Shown: positions 1 to 8,892, numbered from the stretch's first letter. The stretch is DNA of 42,547 nucleotides from Akkermansiaceae bacterium (GCA_903908495.1 CAIVSK010000360.1:1-42547), one strand, 5' to 3'. Notes: generated by a model from the sequence alone, not told the origin. A program made the numbers and translations.

Positions 1-1233
1 GCCGTGGGCCCAGGAGGCGGCGCTGAGGATGAAAAGCAGCATCCGGTCGAGCAGAATTCCGGGAAGCTTGGAGTGGCTTTCGATGCCCGCTTCCACATAA
101 GTGCCGCCCAAGGGCAGGCCCGGCATGCGCAGCGGCCAGAGCTTGAGTGTTGGCAGTTTGAAGCGGACCGCGTGGTCGGCGCTCATCCAGGCGCCGATGC
201 CGAATGCCACTCCGCCAGCCAGCGCGAACAAGCCGAGTGATGCCCCGCCCAGCAGGTAATCGAGCAGGGCCGTTAGGCTGGCGCCGGTGAGTGCGGCGGT
301 GATGACGAGGTTTTTCTTGGACAGGCCGAGCAAGCGCCACACGTCCGCGGAGAAGATATCGGCCTCGAGCTGAGGCGGCAATTCCCAGTGATCATCATGG
401 TGGCGGAACAGCTTGCGGATTTTGGCCCGGAATGCCTGTTCGGTGGACCTCACCTGGGCTTCGACCGCTTGCTTGGTTTTCGCCTTGGCGCGGACCCGGC
501 CGGCGTCCGAGTCGAAGTGTTCCTTGGCGCGGAACCGGATGATCTGCTCCATGCCGTGGAGCATGATTTCCGCGGAATTCTCCAACCGTTCTTCCCAGGC
601 GCGGGATAGCGCATTGACGGTCAAGCGCATCGAGTCCTTCCAATCGGGCACCACGCTGCCGGCGGCTTGGAGCAGTTCGATGCGTTCACCAAACACGGCG
701 TTGCATGCATTGAACTCGCGCAACGTGTTGAAGTCCTTGAGCATCAGCCGCGTCCATGCCGACACATGGCTGCCGCGGCCGCCCTTCGAGTTGATGATCC
801 CGATTCTGGCAACTCCGCACAGCCGCAGAATCTCCGCCTCCTGGCGGTCGGGTTCCCGCGGCTCGCGGTCACCGTCCACCACATAAATCACCGCCGCCCC
901 TTGCGCCAGCGGTTGGAGGATCTCACATTCCTCGGGATACCTTTCGCGGTGGGTTGGAAAACTAACAAACGCATGGGCGGCGTTGTCGTCGCCGGTGTAT
1001 GCCTGCAGCCACTCCAGGCAGGCGCCCGGACTTTCAAATCCGGGGGTGTCGTACAGCACCATGATTTCATCATCATCCACTCTAACCGGATAGCGGACCA
1101 GCCTGCGGGTGGTGCCGGGGCTCGGCCCGATGGGTGCGCGATCATCCTCGGCGAGGGTGGCGATCACCGACGTCTTGCCCTCGTTGGGCTGGCCGACGAT
1201 TGCAAAGGTGGGAACTTTGGCCTTGCCGTCCAT
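1..1233 (-). CDS. Membrane-associated GTPase with DUF3482 domain (3' end beyond window)
   Basis: Reads on the minus strand from an ATG at 1233 and is still open at base 1, so 411 codons are visible and the C-terminus is missing. The N-terminus is a small GTPase domain: P-loop GQPNEGKT at residues 14-21, a conserved PGTT near 39-42, and DTPG (switch II / G3) at 62-65. The usual NKxD is replaced by something like NSKGG. After about residue 200 comes a charged helical stretch, then a glycine/alanine/leucine-rich hydrophobic region (about 310-350) that looks like membrane segments. This is the DUF3482 arrangement. It starts one base after the stop of the upstream DUF2868 gene, so the two are almost certainly co-transcribed and probably work as a pair. 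Its cellular role is unknown. The link between GTP hydrolysis and the membrane is inferred from the layout only. Confidence 0.85.
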   Translation of the reverse strand, partial: MDGKAKVPTFAIVGQPNEGKTSVIATLAEDDRAPIGPSPGTTRRLVRYPVRVDDDEIMVLYDTPGFESPGACLEWLQAYTGDDNAAHAFVSFPTHRERYPEECEILQPLAQGAAVIYVVDGDREPREPDRQEAEILRLCGVARIGIINSKGGRGSHVSAWTRLMLKDFNTLREFNACNAVFGERIELLQAAGSVVPDWKDSMRLTVNALSRAWEERLENSAEIMLHGMEQIIRFRAKEHFDSDAGRVRAKAKTKQAVEAQVRSTEQAFRAKIRKLFRHHDDHWELPPQLEADIFSADVWRLLGLSKKNLVITAALTGASLTALLDYLLGGASLGLFALAGGVAFGIGAWMSADHAVRFKLPTLKLWPLRMPGLPLGGTYVEAGIESHSKLPGILLDRMLLFILSAASWAHG

Positions 1234-1234
1234 G

Positions 1235-2824
1235 TCAGGTCGCCGCGGCCGAGTTGAGTGTTAGAACGGAGATCCGCGCGTCGCCGATGGCGGCGATCCG
1301 CTCTTGCCATACCGCCCGGTCCTGTGCGGTGGGAGCGGCCCAGGTGCCATCTCCGGTGCGCGCGCCAATCAACACGACCCGCAACGAGCAACGGCCCCCC
1401 AGCTTGGCGCGACAACTCAGCAGAAACTCGCGGAACTCCCTGACAGGGGGCATGAACGCTTCCTGGAGGATGAGCAGATCCAGCCGGTTTCCAGCCGTGC
1501 CGGACGCCAGTTGGTCCACCAGCGCGGTGCGCGGGCCGGGCAACGCGGGCAGGGCGCGGACTTGGTGTGGGGAGTGGCCGTGTTGGGCGGCGAGTCGGCT
1601 AACGACGTTCTGGCGCAATTTATCGCTGGCGAGTTCCTGCGGCAGCAGGAGCAACCCGGCAGCTTGGCCCTGTGATGTGTCAGGCTCCCAGGCCGCGGCG
1701 CAGGCGTCTCCGGGGGCCACCGATCCGCTCGGAGCCATGGTGATATCCGGGTTTTCCATCCGCCGCCACAGCGCATCAAACCGGTGCTGGCTGAAATCCT
1801 CCGCTTGCACCCGCCGCCGCACCGCCACCCGGCCTGCCACACACAGCAACACCCGCGGCAGCACGCCCCAAAACAGGCTGGAAAAGACCAGGAACGACGA
1901 CCAATTGATACTCGCCGCGTGATCGATTCCCTTGACGCCCTCATTGCGCAAAAACCGCGTGCGCTCAATCTCCCGGCTGCTGGGCTGGCCGGCATCCCGG
2001 CCAAGAACGCGGGTCCACGGCATCGCTATCAGACCGACAAATCCGTCGACCCGTCCGGCGGTGACGCAGGCCGCATCACTCTGCCAGCCGTAGTCTTGGT
2101 TGGAAAAGTTCTTGAAGACAAACAGCGCGGCGAAGATCCCCAGCACCATGCCGAGGCCGAGGACGTGCAGGGTGTTGGCCAGGATGGCGGCAATCAATCC
2201 GTGCCTATCGGCAAAGCGCGCCCGCAGTTCGCCGCCGTGGGCGCGCAGGGCGGCTTCCCTATCCGAGCCGATGCGATCGGTGAGAAAATGTTCGCTGCGC
2301 AGCACTCCACTCACCACCAGTCTGGCCAGCAGCCGTTTGAGAATCATTGGCGCGTGGGGGCCACGTGGCAACCGCCACCCCATCAGTAGATAGAAACCCG
2401 CCGCGGTCAGCAGCAAGGGAATGCCGATGGTTAGAAACCAAAACGTCAGCACGTTCACCGGGGCACCATGCAGCGTCAGCGCTCCCCACGCCCACATCGA
2501 TCCCAACAGGAAGGTCGCCATCGAGCCCAGCGACTTGATCCATCCCACACATGCCTGCGCCTCCTGTCCCGGAGTGGGGGTGGCCTGGGCCGAATCCCCG
2601 CGCCTGACTTCCACCCACGCCCGCAACGTTTGCGAGCGCGAACCCACCGCTCCACCCTCGGCGCGGTAACGCTGGTAAAACGCCCGGTCACGGGCCTTCA
2701 GATCCGTGTCGGCCAGGCTCTTTTCCCGCGTCACGGCGATCTCCAAGTCAACGAGCGAGGCCAGATCCCACTGCAACGCGGCGTGGGACCTCCCAGGCGC
2801 TGGTATTGCCGTGGCGGGATTCAT
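1235..2824 (-). CDS. DUF2868 membrane protein, partner of the DUF3482 GTPase
   Basis: A 529-residue protein with hydrophobic segments near residues 100-150 (two helices around the GWRLPRG turn), about 215-245 and about 320-350, separated by soluble parts. The C-terminal third is soluble and ends with a segment resembling an alpha/beta fold (LLLLPQEL, LDLLILQEAF, LRVVLIGAR). This matches DUF2868, which usually sits directly upstream of DUF3482 GTPases, as here. The frame stays open up to 3055, but that extension lies inside the intergenic repeat at 2922-3082 and encodes repeat-derived sequence. The ATG at 2824 (MNPATAIP) is therefore preferred, just before conserved-looking sequence (WDLASLVDLEIAV). 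No enzymatic motif is recognised. A sensor or scaffold role for the GTPase is speculation. Confidence 0.8.
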   Translation of the reverse strand: MNPATAIPAPGRSHAALQWDLASLVDLEIAVTREKSLADTDLKARDRAFYQRYRAEGGAVGSRSQTLRAWVEVRRGDSAQATPTPGQEAQACVGWIKSLGSMATFLLGSMWAWGALTLHGAPVNVLTFWFLTIGIPLLLTAAGFYLLMGWRLPRGPHAPMILKRLLARLVVSGVLRSEHFLTDRIGSDREAALRAHGGELRARFADRHGLIAAILANTLHVLGLGMVLGIFAALFVFKNFSNQDYGWQSDAACVTAGRVDGFVGLIAMPWTRVLGRDAGQPSSREIERTRFLRNEGVKGIDHAASINWSSFLVFSSLFWGVLPRVLLCVAGRVAVRRRVQAEDFSQHRFDALWRRMENPDITMAPSGSVAPGDACAAAWEPDTSQGQAAGLLLLPQELASDKLRQNVVSRLAAQHGHSPHQVRALPALPGPRTALVDQLASGTAGNRLDLLILQEAFMPPVREFREFLLSCRAKLGGRCSLRVVLIGARTGDGTWAAPTAQDRAVWQERIAAIGDARISVLTLNSAAAT

Positions 2825-2921
2825 CGGATGCCCGACCGTGACCGGCGTCGGCCTGCGAGGCGAGGCAAATTTCGCCACAACTCCAGTCGGATGGCCGCGC
2901 CACCGTGGTCCGGGCATCCTG

Positions 2922-3082
2922 CCCAATACTGGCAGACTGGCGCGCTCCGATCGGAAAACAGGCGTCCCGCCTGTGACGGAAGACAGCGCTTCCAGCCTGT
3001 CTGCGCATGAAACGACAGGCTTCCAGCCCGTCGTGCATGACAGGCTGGAAGCCAATCCTCCTTCTAAACTGACGGTATTGGG
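2922..3082. repeat. MITE-like intergenic repeat, family A, copy 1
   Basis: A 161-base element that recurs at 20338-20498 in the same orientation and with the same length, differing at a small number of positions. Its ends form an imperfect terminal inverted repeat (CCCAATACTGGCAG at the left, CTGACGGTATTGGG at the right). Inside are several alternating copies of ACAGGCTGGAAGCC and its reverse complement, so the single strand can fold extensively. No open frame or transposase is present. It occupies most of the 380-base gap (2825-3204) between two divergent genes. The rest of that gap (2825-2921 and 3083-3204) shows no other clear feature. Confidence 0.85.
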
Positions 3083-3204
3083 CGTCCGGCCTGGATTCGA
3101 CCGGCTTCATTCAATCCCGCTGAATACCATCCTTCCCCGGCTCGGGGCAGGATATCTGAACTTGGCCGGAATGGGCTTGACGCCTAAGGTAAAGTAAAAC
3201 TCCG

Positions 3205-4005
3205 ATGCCAAAGATCGCCATCTTGTCAGATATCCATGCCAATGAACCGGCTCTCAAGGCGGTGCTGCGAGATGTCACCAAAGCCAAGGTCAGCAGGGTC
3301 GTCTTCGGCGGCGATACCGTCGGCTACGGCGCAAGCTCAAATGCCTGCGTCAGCCGCGTGCGCGCACTCGGCGGCAACAGCGTGATGGGCAATCACGATT
3401 ACTACACCAACCACGTCCGCCGCGATCGTGCCGCGCTGCCCGCCAACCGCGATTGGCGCAAAAACCCGGTGTGGGCCGGGGTGGAGGAAGCCGCCCGCAC
3501 CTTGAGCGACGACAACGCGGCCTGGTTGCGCCTGCTGCCGCGGGAGTTGGAAATCCCCGGCGGCGTGGTCGCCCATGCCGCCCTGCACCACCCGGAGGAA
3601 TGGCCGTATGTGCGCTCGCTGGCCGATGCACTGCCCTCCTTGTTGCTTTTGCGTGCGTCGGCCCGCGGCATCGGGTTCTTGGGCCATACCCACCGCCAGG
3701 AAATATTTTTCGATCCCGCCGAACCGGTCACTCCCGAGTGGATTCACGGCACCCGGGCGCATCTGCCGGAGGGGGTCGTCTGCGTGGTGATGGTCGGCTC
3801 GGTGGGCCAACCCCGCGACGGCGACCTGCGTGCGGCCTGGACGTTGTGGGACTCCGACACCCGGGTGCTGGAGTTCCGCCACAGCGAGTACCCTGCTCTC
3901 ACCGCCGCGCAGGACATCGTCGCCGCCGATTTGCCGGTGGAAAGCGCGCTGCGTCTGTTGGATGAGGACTCCGCCCGCGAATTCCGCCGCATGATCGGCG
4001 TCTGA
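3205..4005 (+). CDS. Calcineurin-like metallophosphoesterase
   Basis: A 266-residue cytoplasmic protein of the YfcE/MJ0936-like phosphoesterase type. The metal-binding signature is complete: D9-x-H11 (SDIHAN), GGDTVGYG with D37, GNHD at 62-65, a histidine at 124 in HAALHH, and GHTH at 160-163. These residues normally hold two divalent metals and hydrolyse phosphomono- or phosphodiesters; the substrate cannot be predicted. The ATG at 3205 starts directly at the first beta strand (KIAILSDIHAN), and a weak purine-rich stretch (TAAGGTAAAG) lies upstream. It is a single gene, divergent from the DUF2868 operon and convergent with the U32 gene. Confidence 0.9.
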   Translation: MPKIAILSDIHANEPALKAVLRDVTKAKVSRVVFGGDTVGYGASSNACVSRVRALGGNSVMGNHDYYTNHVRRDRAALPANRDWRKNPVWAGVEEAARTLSDDNAAWLRLLPRELEIPGGVVAHAALHHPEEWPYVRSLADALPSLLLLRASARGIGFLGHTHRQEIFFDPAEPVTPEWIHGTRAHLPEGVVCVVMVGSVGQPRDGDLRAAWTLWDSDTRVLEFRHSEYPALTAAQDIVAADLPVESALRLLDEDSAREFRRMIGV

Positions 4006-4112
4006 ATTGCGCGTGCGAACCACTGCGTGCGTGGCTGCGGCGGCCCTCCATTCATGCAGCAAACGGGCGGCCCGCCCAACACCGTTCGTTTAGATGGATG
4101 GGAAAATGGAAA

Positions 4113-4139
4113 CCACGGATTGCACGGAATGCACCGATA
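4113..4139. repeat. Three tandem 9-base units between convergent genes
   Basis: Three near-identical 9-mers in a row (CCACGGATT, GCACGGAAT, GCACCGATA) in the 192-base gap between the phosphoesterase and U32 genes. Nothing else in 4006-4197 was recognised; no clear terminator is seen for either convergent gene. Confidence 0.5.
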
Positions 4140-4197
4140 AAGAAAGAGTTATGAATTCTTGGCATTCCCCATTTGGACGAGTCAAAGACTTGATGGA

Positions 4198-5469
4198 TTA
4201 CAGCGAGGCACCGCGGCGGGTCACGCGATAGACGCGGTCGCCAGGGCGGGCGGGGGAGGTGAGTTGCACGGCGACGGCCTGGCCGCGTTGGGCGGCAGGC
4301 ACCGGTTGGTGGTCGATTTGGATGGACTCGACGCTCACGCGGACCACGCCGGTGGTCGGGCCCTGGATGATGAGTTCGTCGCCGAGGGCAAAGCCGGAGT
4401 CGCAAACGCGGATCTCCACCGCGCCGGCTTTCCGATAGAATTTGACGACCTCGCCGACGTGGATTTTCTTTGTCGCGGCCTGGCTGTTAGGTGCGCCGCT
4501 CCACTGGTCGATCGGGCGGCCCATGTAAAATCCCGCGGCGAGTCCGCGGTGATAGACGCCTTTGAGCTGTTGCATCAGCGAGTCCTTGAGGGCTTGGAAT
4601 TGTTGTTGGAAACCGGGCTTGCGGCGGTTTTCAAAATGGAAATCCACGGCGCTGCGATAGGCGGAGGTGACGCTGGCGACGTATTCGGGGGCGCGGCCGC
4701 GGCCCTCGATTTTGAGGCTGCTGACGCCGGCTTCGAGCAATTGTTCGATGAACGGGAGGGTGCAGAGGTCCTGCGGGCTGAGCAGATAATTGTCGCCCAT
4801 GCGGAAAGAGACATCGCCTTCGCTGCTGCTGATTTGATAGGGCCGGCGGCATGGCTGGGTGCATTGGCCGCGGTTGGCGGATTTGCCGACTGTGGACTCG
4901 GACATGAAGCAGCGGCCGCTGATCGAGACACACATGGCGCCGTGGGCGAAGACCTCGAGTTCGATGGTGTTGGCGTCGGCCCCGAGCTCGGTTGTGAGGT
5001 TGCGGCGCAGGCTGCGGATGTGTGCCAGCGAGCACTCGCGGGCGAGCACGAAGCGGCGGATGCCGAAGGTCCGGTAGAAGGTGGCCAGGCTCGCCGAGTT
5101 GGAGACGGACATCTGGGTGGATAGAAAAACCGGCAGCCCCAACGCGGTGGCCGCCCCGATCACGGCCATGTCCCAACAAATCACCGCATCGATGGTGGCG
5201 GCGGCGGCTGCCGCAACGACGCGGCGGACGCGGGCCAGCTCGTTTTCATAGATAATCGTGTTGAGTGCGAGGTAGGCGCGCACCCCGGCCTGCTGGCAGA
5301 CGCGGGCGATGCGCGGCAATTCGGCCACGCGGAAGTTGTTAGAATTATCGCGCATGTTGAACCCGCGCACGCCGAAGTAGATGGCATCGGCGCCGGCGTG
5401 GATGGCGGCATGGAGGCTGGTCCAATTGCCAGCCGGGGCCATGAGTTCCGGTTTGGGACGCGGCGGCAT
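4198..5469 (-). CDS. Peptidase U32 family protein (probable RNA hydroxylase, TrhP/RlhA type)
   Basis: A 423-residue protein with the U32 family hallmark: PELMAPAGNW at the N-terminus, GADAIYFG, and the long signature from about residue 170 to 207 (ELEVFAHGAMCVSISGRC, then GQCTQPCR). Four cysteines in that region (about C180, C187, C203, C207) fit the iron-sulphur-binding set known in U32 proteins. Family members characterised in E. coli hydroxylate tRNA (TrhP) or 23S rRNA (RlhA) or act in ubiquinone synthesis (UbiU/UbiV). The length and the beta-rich C-terminal domain fit TrhP best, but this is inference. The ATG at 5469 lies 13 bases after the stop of the upstream gene. A GTG at 5493, overlapping that gene by 11 bases, is an alternative. 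Probably co-transcribed with the L,D-transpeptidase gene. Confidence 0.85.
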   Translation of the reverse strand: MPPRPKPELMAPAGNWTSLHAAIHAGADAIYFGVRGFNMRDNSNNFRVAELPRIARVCQQAGVRAYLALNTIIYENELARVRRVVAAAAAATIDAVICWDMAVIGAATALGLPVFLSTQMSVSNSASLATFYRTFGIRRFVLARECSLAHIRSLRRNLTTELGADANTIELEVFAHGAMCVSISGRCFMSESTVGKSANRGQCTQPCRRPYQISSSEGDVSFRMGDNYLLSPQDLCTLPFIEQLLEAGVSSLKIEGRGRAPEYVASVTSAYRSAVDFHFENRRKPGFQQQFQALKDSLMQQLKGVYHRGLAAGFYMGRPIDQWSGAPNSQAATKKIHVGEVVKFYRKAGAVEIRVCDSGFALGDELIIQGPTTGVVRVSVESIQIDHQPVPAAQRGQAVAVQLTSPARPGDRVYRVTRRGASL

Positions 5470-5482
5470 AGGGCGGGGCGGC

Positions 5483-6127
5483 TTACTCGACACTCACCTG
5501 GGTGCCGAGTTTGACCTTGTCATAGACGATGGGAATGGCCGTGGCGGGACCGCGGATGCAGGCGTGGGAGGCGGGGTAGCGGCGCACCGTGGCGATGTGG
5601 TGGCCCACGCCGTCATTGGTCAGGCGCATCCAATAACGCATCAAGGCCCCTTCAAAGCGGCCGCCCTCAGGCACGGTGTCTTTGGTCATATCCGCGTCGG
5701 TATTGACGCATTTGTCCTCGGCGTCATAGATCTTGCCATAGCGGTTGGATTTTTTATCGACGACTTTTTCGAGGATGGTGAACTTGCCCACGGGCGTTTC
5801 GTGGCCCGCGCGACCCGAGCAAATCGGGTAATCCATGGCGACGTCCTTGTCATTCATGAGCAGGCCGCGCTGGGTGGCGAGGTTGATGTGGATATGGGAG
5901 TTGGTGGGATTGGTGCGGGCGAGCACGCGCTCGTCTTTCCAAACATTGTAGGTTTTCGGATAAGTGCGTTCCGCCTTGAAATGTTCGTAGGTGCCCGCCG
6001 GGTAGGGGTTGACGTAGGCAGCGGCGGGCAGTGGGGCGGGCGGGGGTTTTTTGGTGGCACAATTGGCAAGCAGCAGTGCCACTAACGGAACTGTGAGCTT
6101 GATCAGAAGGTGGCGGGCGAATTTCAT
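5483..6127 (-). CDS. L,D-transpeptidase (YkuD) lipoprotein
   Basis: A 214-residue envelope protein. A hydrophobic leader ends in LLLANC, giving a likely lipidated cysteine at residue 23; asparagine just before the cysteine is unusual for a lipobox. A proline-rich linker follows, then a YkuD catalytic domain with INLATQRG, a GHETPVGKF segment, and the active-site block with histidine near 176 and SHACIR at 187-192. The usual motif is SHGCIR, so the glycine before the catalytic cysteine is alanine here. YkuD enzymes form 3-3 peptidoglycan cross-links or anchor lipoproteins to the wall using this cysteine. The frame extends upstream to 6181, but the ATG at 6127 places the positively charged MKFARHLLIK at the start of the signal peptide and is preferred. 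Confidence 0.88.
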   Translation of the reverse strand: MKFARHLLIKLTVPLVALLLANCATKKPPPAPLPAAAYVNPYPAGTYEHFKAERTYPKTYNVWKDERVLARTNPTNSHIHINLATQRGLLMNDKDVAMDYPICSGRAGHETPVGKFTILEKVVDKKSNRYGKIYDAEDKCVNTDADMTKDTVPEGGRFEGALMRYWMRLTNDGVGHHIATVRRYPASHACIRGPATAIPIVYDKVKLGTQVSVE

Positions 6128-6212
6128 GTTCAGCAAGGCGGCGGGAACGGCAGCCATATGGGGAAACCCGGTGCAATGCAACCCCTGTCCACGGAATTCA
6201 GGGATTTCGGGT

Positions 6213-7103
6213 TCAGGCCCGCGGGTGGGCGCTGTCGTAAGCGGATTTGAGGCGCTCCTTGGTCACGTGGGTGTAGATTTGAGTGGTCGAGAGCGAGACG
6301 TGGCCGAGCAGGGATTGGACGCTGCGGAGGTCCGCGCCGGCATCGAGCAGGTGGGTGGCAAAACTGTGGCGCAGTTTGTGCGGGCTGATGCCAAACGGGA
6401 TGCTGCTGTGTTTGAGGTATTTCTTGAGCAATTGGTCCACGGCCTGTTGGGTGATGCGGCGTTGCAGTTTGCTCAAAAACAACGGGCCGGAGGTGACCGC
6501 GGCGGCCTGCCGGTAGCGCTGGATCGCGGTGATGGCCGGACCGCCGACGGGCACGATGCGCTGCTTGGCACCCTTGCCAAACACGCGGATCGTTTCGCCG
6601 ATGAAATCGACGTCTTTGACGTCCAACGCCAGCAACTCGGCAATCCGCAAGCCGCAGGAATAAAACAACTCAAGGATGGCCGCATCGCGCAGGGGAAGCC
6701 ACGCGGGGGTCTTCTTATCCAGCGGCAGGTGCAGCGGGATGGCCAGCAGTTCGTCGATCTGCGCGAGGGTCAGCACCACCGGGAGTCCGCGCTCGGGTTT
6801 GGGTAACAATACGTCGGCCACCGGGCTGCGCGGCAGACCGCGGCGCAACACCAGAAATTTGTAAAACGAGCGCAATGCGGCAAAGCGCAGGCGAATGGTC
6901 GACCGCTTGAGCCCTTGTTTCATCATGGCAAACAGGTAATCGCGGAACTCGTCGCCCGCAGCATCCCGCCAACAGGTGAAGCGCTCGCCGCGCCAGCTGC
7001 GATACGCCGCCAGCGCCTCCCGGTAATTCACCAGGGTCCGCGGCGAGGCACTCTTCTCGGTGCCCTGGAAATCCAAAAATGCCGCTTCCTGCACATCGTT
7101 CAC
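6213..7103 (-). CDS. Tyrosine recombinase XerC/XerD family
   Basis: A 296-residue site-specific recombinase with an N-terminal SAM-like core-binding domain (about 1-90) and a C-terminal catalytic domain. All catalytic residues are present: R153 in CGLRIAE, a lysine at 177-180, H242 and R245 in HKLRHSFATHLL, H268 in LLGH, and the nucleophile Y277 in QIYTHV. The ending (KERLKSAYDSAHPRA) is the typical tail of chromosomal XerC/XerD proteins that resolve chromosome dimers at dif. The context is housekeeping with no integrase-type attachment sites visible, which favours a Xer role over a mobile-element integrase. XerC and XerD cannot be told apart from this copy alone. Confidence 0.92.
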   Translation of the reverse strand: MNDVQEAAFLDFQGTEKSASPRTLVNYREALAAYRSWRGERFTCWRDAAGDEFRDYLFAMMKQGLKRSTIRLRFAALRSFYKFLVLRRGLPRSPVADVLLPKPERGLPVVLTLAQIDELLAIPLHLPLDKKTPAWLPLRDAAILELFYSCGLRIAELLALDVKDVDFIGETIRVFGKGAKQRIVPVGGPAITAIQRYRQAAAVTSGPLFLSKLQRRITQQAVDQLLKKYLKHSSIPFGISPHKLRHSFATHLLDAGADLRSVQSLLGHVSLSTTQIYTHVTKERLKSAYDSAHPRA

Positions 7104-7126
7104 GCACCGAGACTATCCCGCTTGGC

Positions 7127-8038
7127 TTACTTTGCCAAGCCTTTGGCAAAATGTTCCCAGCCGCCGTGCAGCGAGTCGCCGTCACCCGCCTTCACCAGTC
7201 GCCCGATCCGGGTCAGCGCCAACTCCGGAAACTCCCCGCCCCACGCCGCCAGCAGGCCGGCCACCCGGCTTTCCTCGATCGCCAGCAAGATCTCAAAATC
7301 CTCCCCGTCGCCCAACGCCTGCTCCACCGTGCAGCCCGCCGTGAGCGGCAGCAACCCGCGCTCCACCTCGTAGCCACAGCCCGAGGCCAACGCCAAACGC
7401 GGCAAATCCCGCGCCAAACCGTCCGATAAATCCATCATCGCCGTCGGTTTGAAGTGGGATACCAACCAGCCGGTTTCTTCTAAGCGGGGAGTGAATGCGA
7501 GGTGTTTGGCGAGGCGGGAGCCGCCGAGGGTGCCGGTGACGAGGAGGGCGTGGCCGGGGTGGGCGGAGGAGCGGAGGGTGAGGTGTTCGCGGCGGACGGA
7601 GCCGGTGGCGGCGATGGAGATGACGGCGGCGGAGGTGGGCGGGACGCTGGAGGTTTCGCCGCCGGCGAGGACGCCGCCGCAGCGGGTGAGGCACTCGCCG
7701 ATGCCGCGGTAGAGGTTTTCGGCCCAAGCCACCGGGGTTTGCGGTGGCAGGGCGAGGGTGACGAGGAAGCGTTCCGGCCGGCCGCCCATCGCGGCGAAGT
7801 CGGACACGACGCGGGCGCAGGCCTTCCAGCCGACCGCCCGCGCTGGCGCGTCCGGCAGGAAATGGATGTGTTCGACGAGCGCGTCGGTCTTGAGCAGTTG
7901 GAGGCTGGCGTGGCCGGGCCCCGGGTCGACCACCGCACAATCGTCGCCCGGGCCGGCGGCCGGGGCGGGGTCGAGCGGGACGAGGCGGATGAGGCGGCGG
8001 ATGAGCGCGTCTTCGCCGATATCAGAGAGACGGATCAC
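7127..8038 (-). CDS. thiL: Thiamine-monophosphate kinase
   Basis: A 303-residue ThiL, which phosphorylates thiamine monophosphate to thiamine diphosphate in the cytoplasm. Recognised by the opening IGEDALIRRL, the magnesium/ATP-binding PGDDCAVV (30-37), LKTDALVEHIHF, GGRPERFLVTLALP, GGVLAGGET and the MMDLSDGLARDL motif (201-212), followed by GDGEDFEILL. It starts at a GTG (8038) whose last two bases begin the TGA stop of the upstream CPBP gene (GTGA overlap), so the two are translationally coupled. The same frame continues open to 8860 but only as a shadow of the CPBP gene. Confidence 0.93.
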   Translation of the reverse strand: MIRLSDIGEDALIRRLIRLVPLDPAPAAGPGDDCAVVDPGPGHASLQLLKTDALVEHIHFLPDAPARAVGWKACARVVSDFAAMGGRPERFLVTLALPPQTPVAWAENLYRGIGECLTRCGGVLAGGETSSVPPTSAAVISIAATGSVRREHLTLRSSAHPGHALLVTGTLGGSRLAKHLAFTPRLEETGWLVSHFKPTAMMDLSDGLARDLPRLALASGCGYEVERGLLPLTAGCTVEQALGDGEDFEILLAIEESRVAGLLAAWGGEFPELALTRIGRLVKAGDGDSLHGGWEHFAKGLAK

Positions 8039-8892
8039 GGACCGGGTGCAAGGGGGATGTCGTAGATGCGGGCAAGAACTTGAATGAGCACGGTGGCCGA
8101 ATTGAAGCAGAAATGCATGGAAACGGGCGCCCACAGCGAGCCGGTCCATTCGTAAGCAAGCACCAGCAGGCAACCGAAAAAGAACAAGGGCGGCAGCGGT
8201 GCCAGGCTGTTGTGGGCGGCAGCGAAAACGAGCGCCGAACACAGGCCCGCTACCCACGGCCCGGTAAATTTTTTGGCGGCGGGATACAGGTAGCCGCGGA
8301 AAACGACCTCCTCGCAGAGTGGGGCAGCGAACATGGCGGCTACCGCCATCAAGCCCATGGTGAGCGGGTCGTTGGTGTTTTGCAGCAGTTTCACGCTGTC
8401 CTGCATTTTTTCGACGCCCAGCGAATCGATCCATTTCATGTAACCGGATAGCGTCAACAGAACACCCAGCAGCCACATGGCCGCCACTCCTGCCGGGGCG
8501 ATCAGCAGAACCCATCTCCACCCGGCCCAGCGCAAGCCCAGCCACGCCACCGGCCGGATCCGCCACACCATCACCATCGCGGTCATGCCGGCCAGCACCG
8601 CCTGAAAACCGATCGTCTGGACCAGGCCTTGCGCGGTGATTGGCATCTCGGTCTTGGCCGCTACCAGGCGTGCCGTGCCGATGCTCATCGCGTAAAACGT
8701 GAAGTAGATGAAGCTCATCCACAGCAGGTCGACATACTGATAGGGCCAGGTGGCGACCCGGCCGCGCGGGACGGGCGGCGGCTCGGTGGACTGGCGTCCG
8801 GCCGCCACCGCCCTGACTGCGGCGCTCAGCACGAACATTCCCAACGCCCCGATGAAGCACGCTTGCAGGGTGAAAATAGTCGGATCATGCAT
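8035..8892 (-). CDS. CPBP family intramembrane glutamic endopeptidase
   Basis: A 285-residue polytopic membrane protein with about seven to eight hydrophobic segments. The CPBP (CAAX protease and bacteriocin-processing, Abi) motifs are clear in the C-terminal half: EEVVFRG (motif 1, paired glutamates plus arginine), LVFAAAHNSL (motif 2 histidine) and MHFCFNS (motif 3 H and N). Such proteins cleave prenylated or other membrane substrates; the substrate here is unknown. It overlaps thiL by four bases, but no functional link with thiamine metabolism is implied beyond shared expression. Confidence 0.88.
   Translation of the reverse strand: MHDPTIFTLQACFIGALGMFVLSAAVRAVAAGRQSTEPPPVPRGRVATWPYQYVDLLWMSFIYFTFYAMSIGTARLVAAKTEMPITAQGLVQTIGFQAVLAGMTAMVMVWRIRPVAWLGLRWAGWRWVLLIAPAGVAAMWLLGVLLTLSGYMKWIDSLGVEKMQDSVKLLQNTNDPLTMGLMAVAAMFAAPLCEEVVFRGYLYPAAKKFTGPWVAGLCSALVFAAAHNSLAPLPPLFFFGCLLVLAYEWTGSLWAPVSMHFCFNSATVLIQVLARIYDIPLAPGP

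Noticed and set aside
2825-3055. N-terminal extension of the DUF2868 protein to an ATG at 3055
   Set aside because: The added 77 residues translate the family A repeat and look unlike protein; the ATG at 2824 is just before family-like sequence.
4159-5124. 321-residue plus-strand open frame opposite the U32 gene
   Set aside because: Ala/Asp/Glu/Val-rich antisense shadow of a well-supported gene, as is usual at high GC.
8039-8860. thiL as a 577-residue fusion protein
   Set aside because: The upstream half is the out-of-frame shadow of the CPBP protease gene; ThiL begins at the GTG at 8038 with a normal length.
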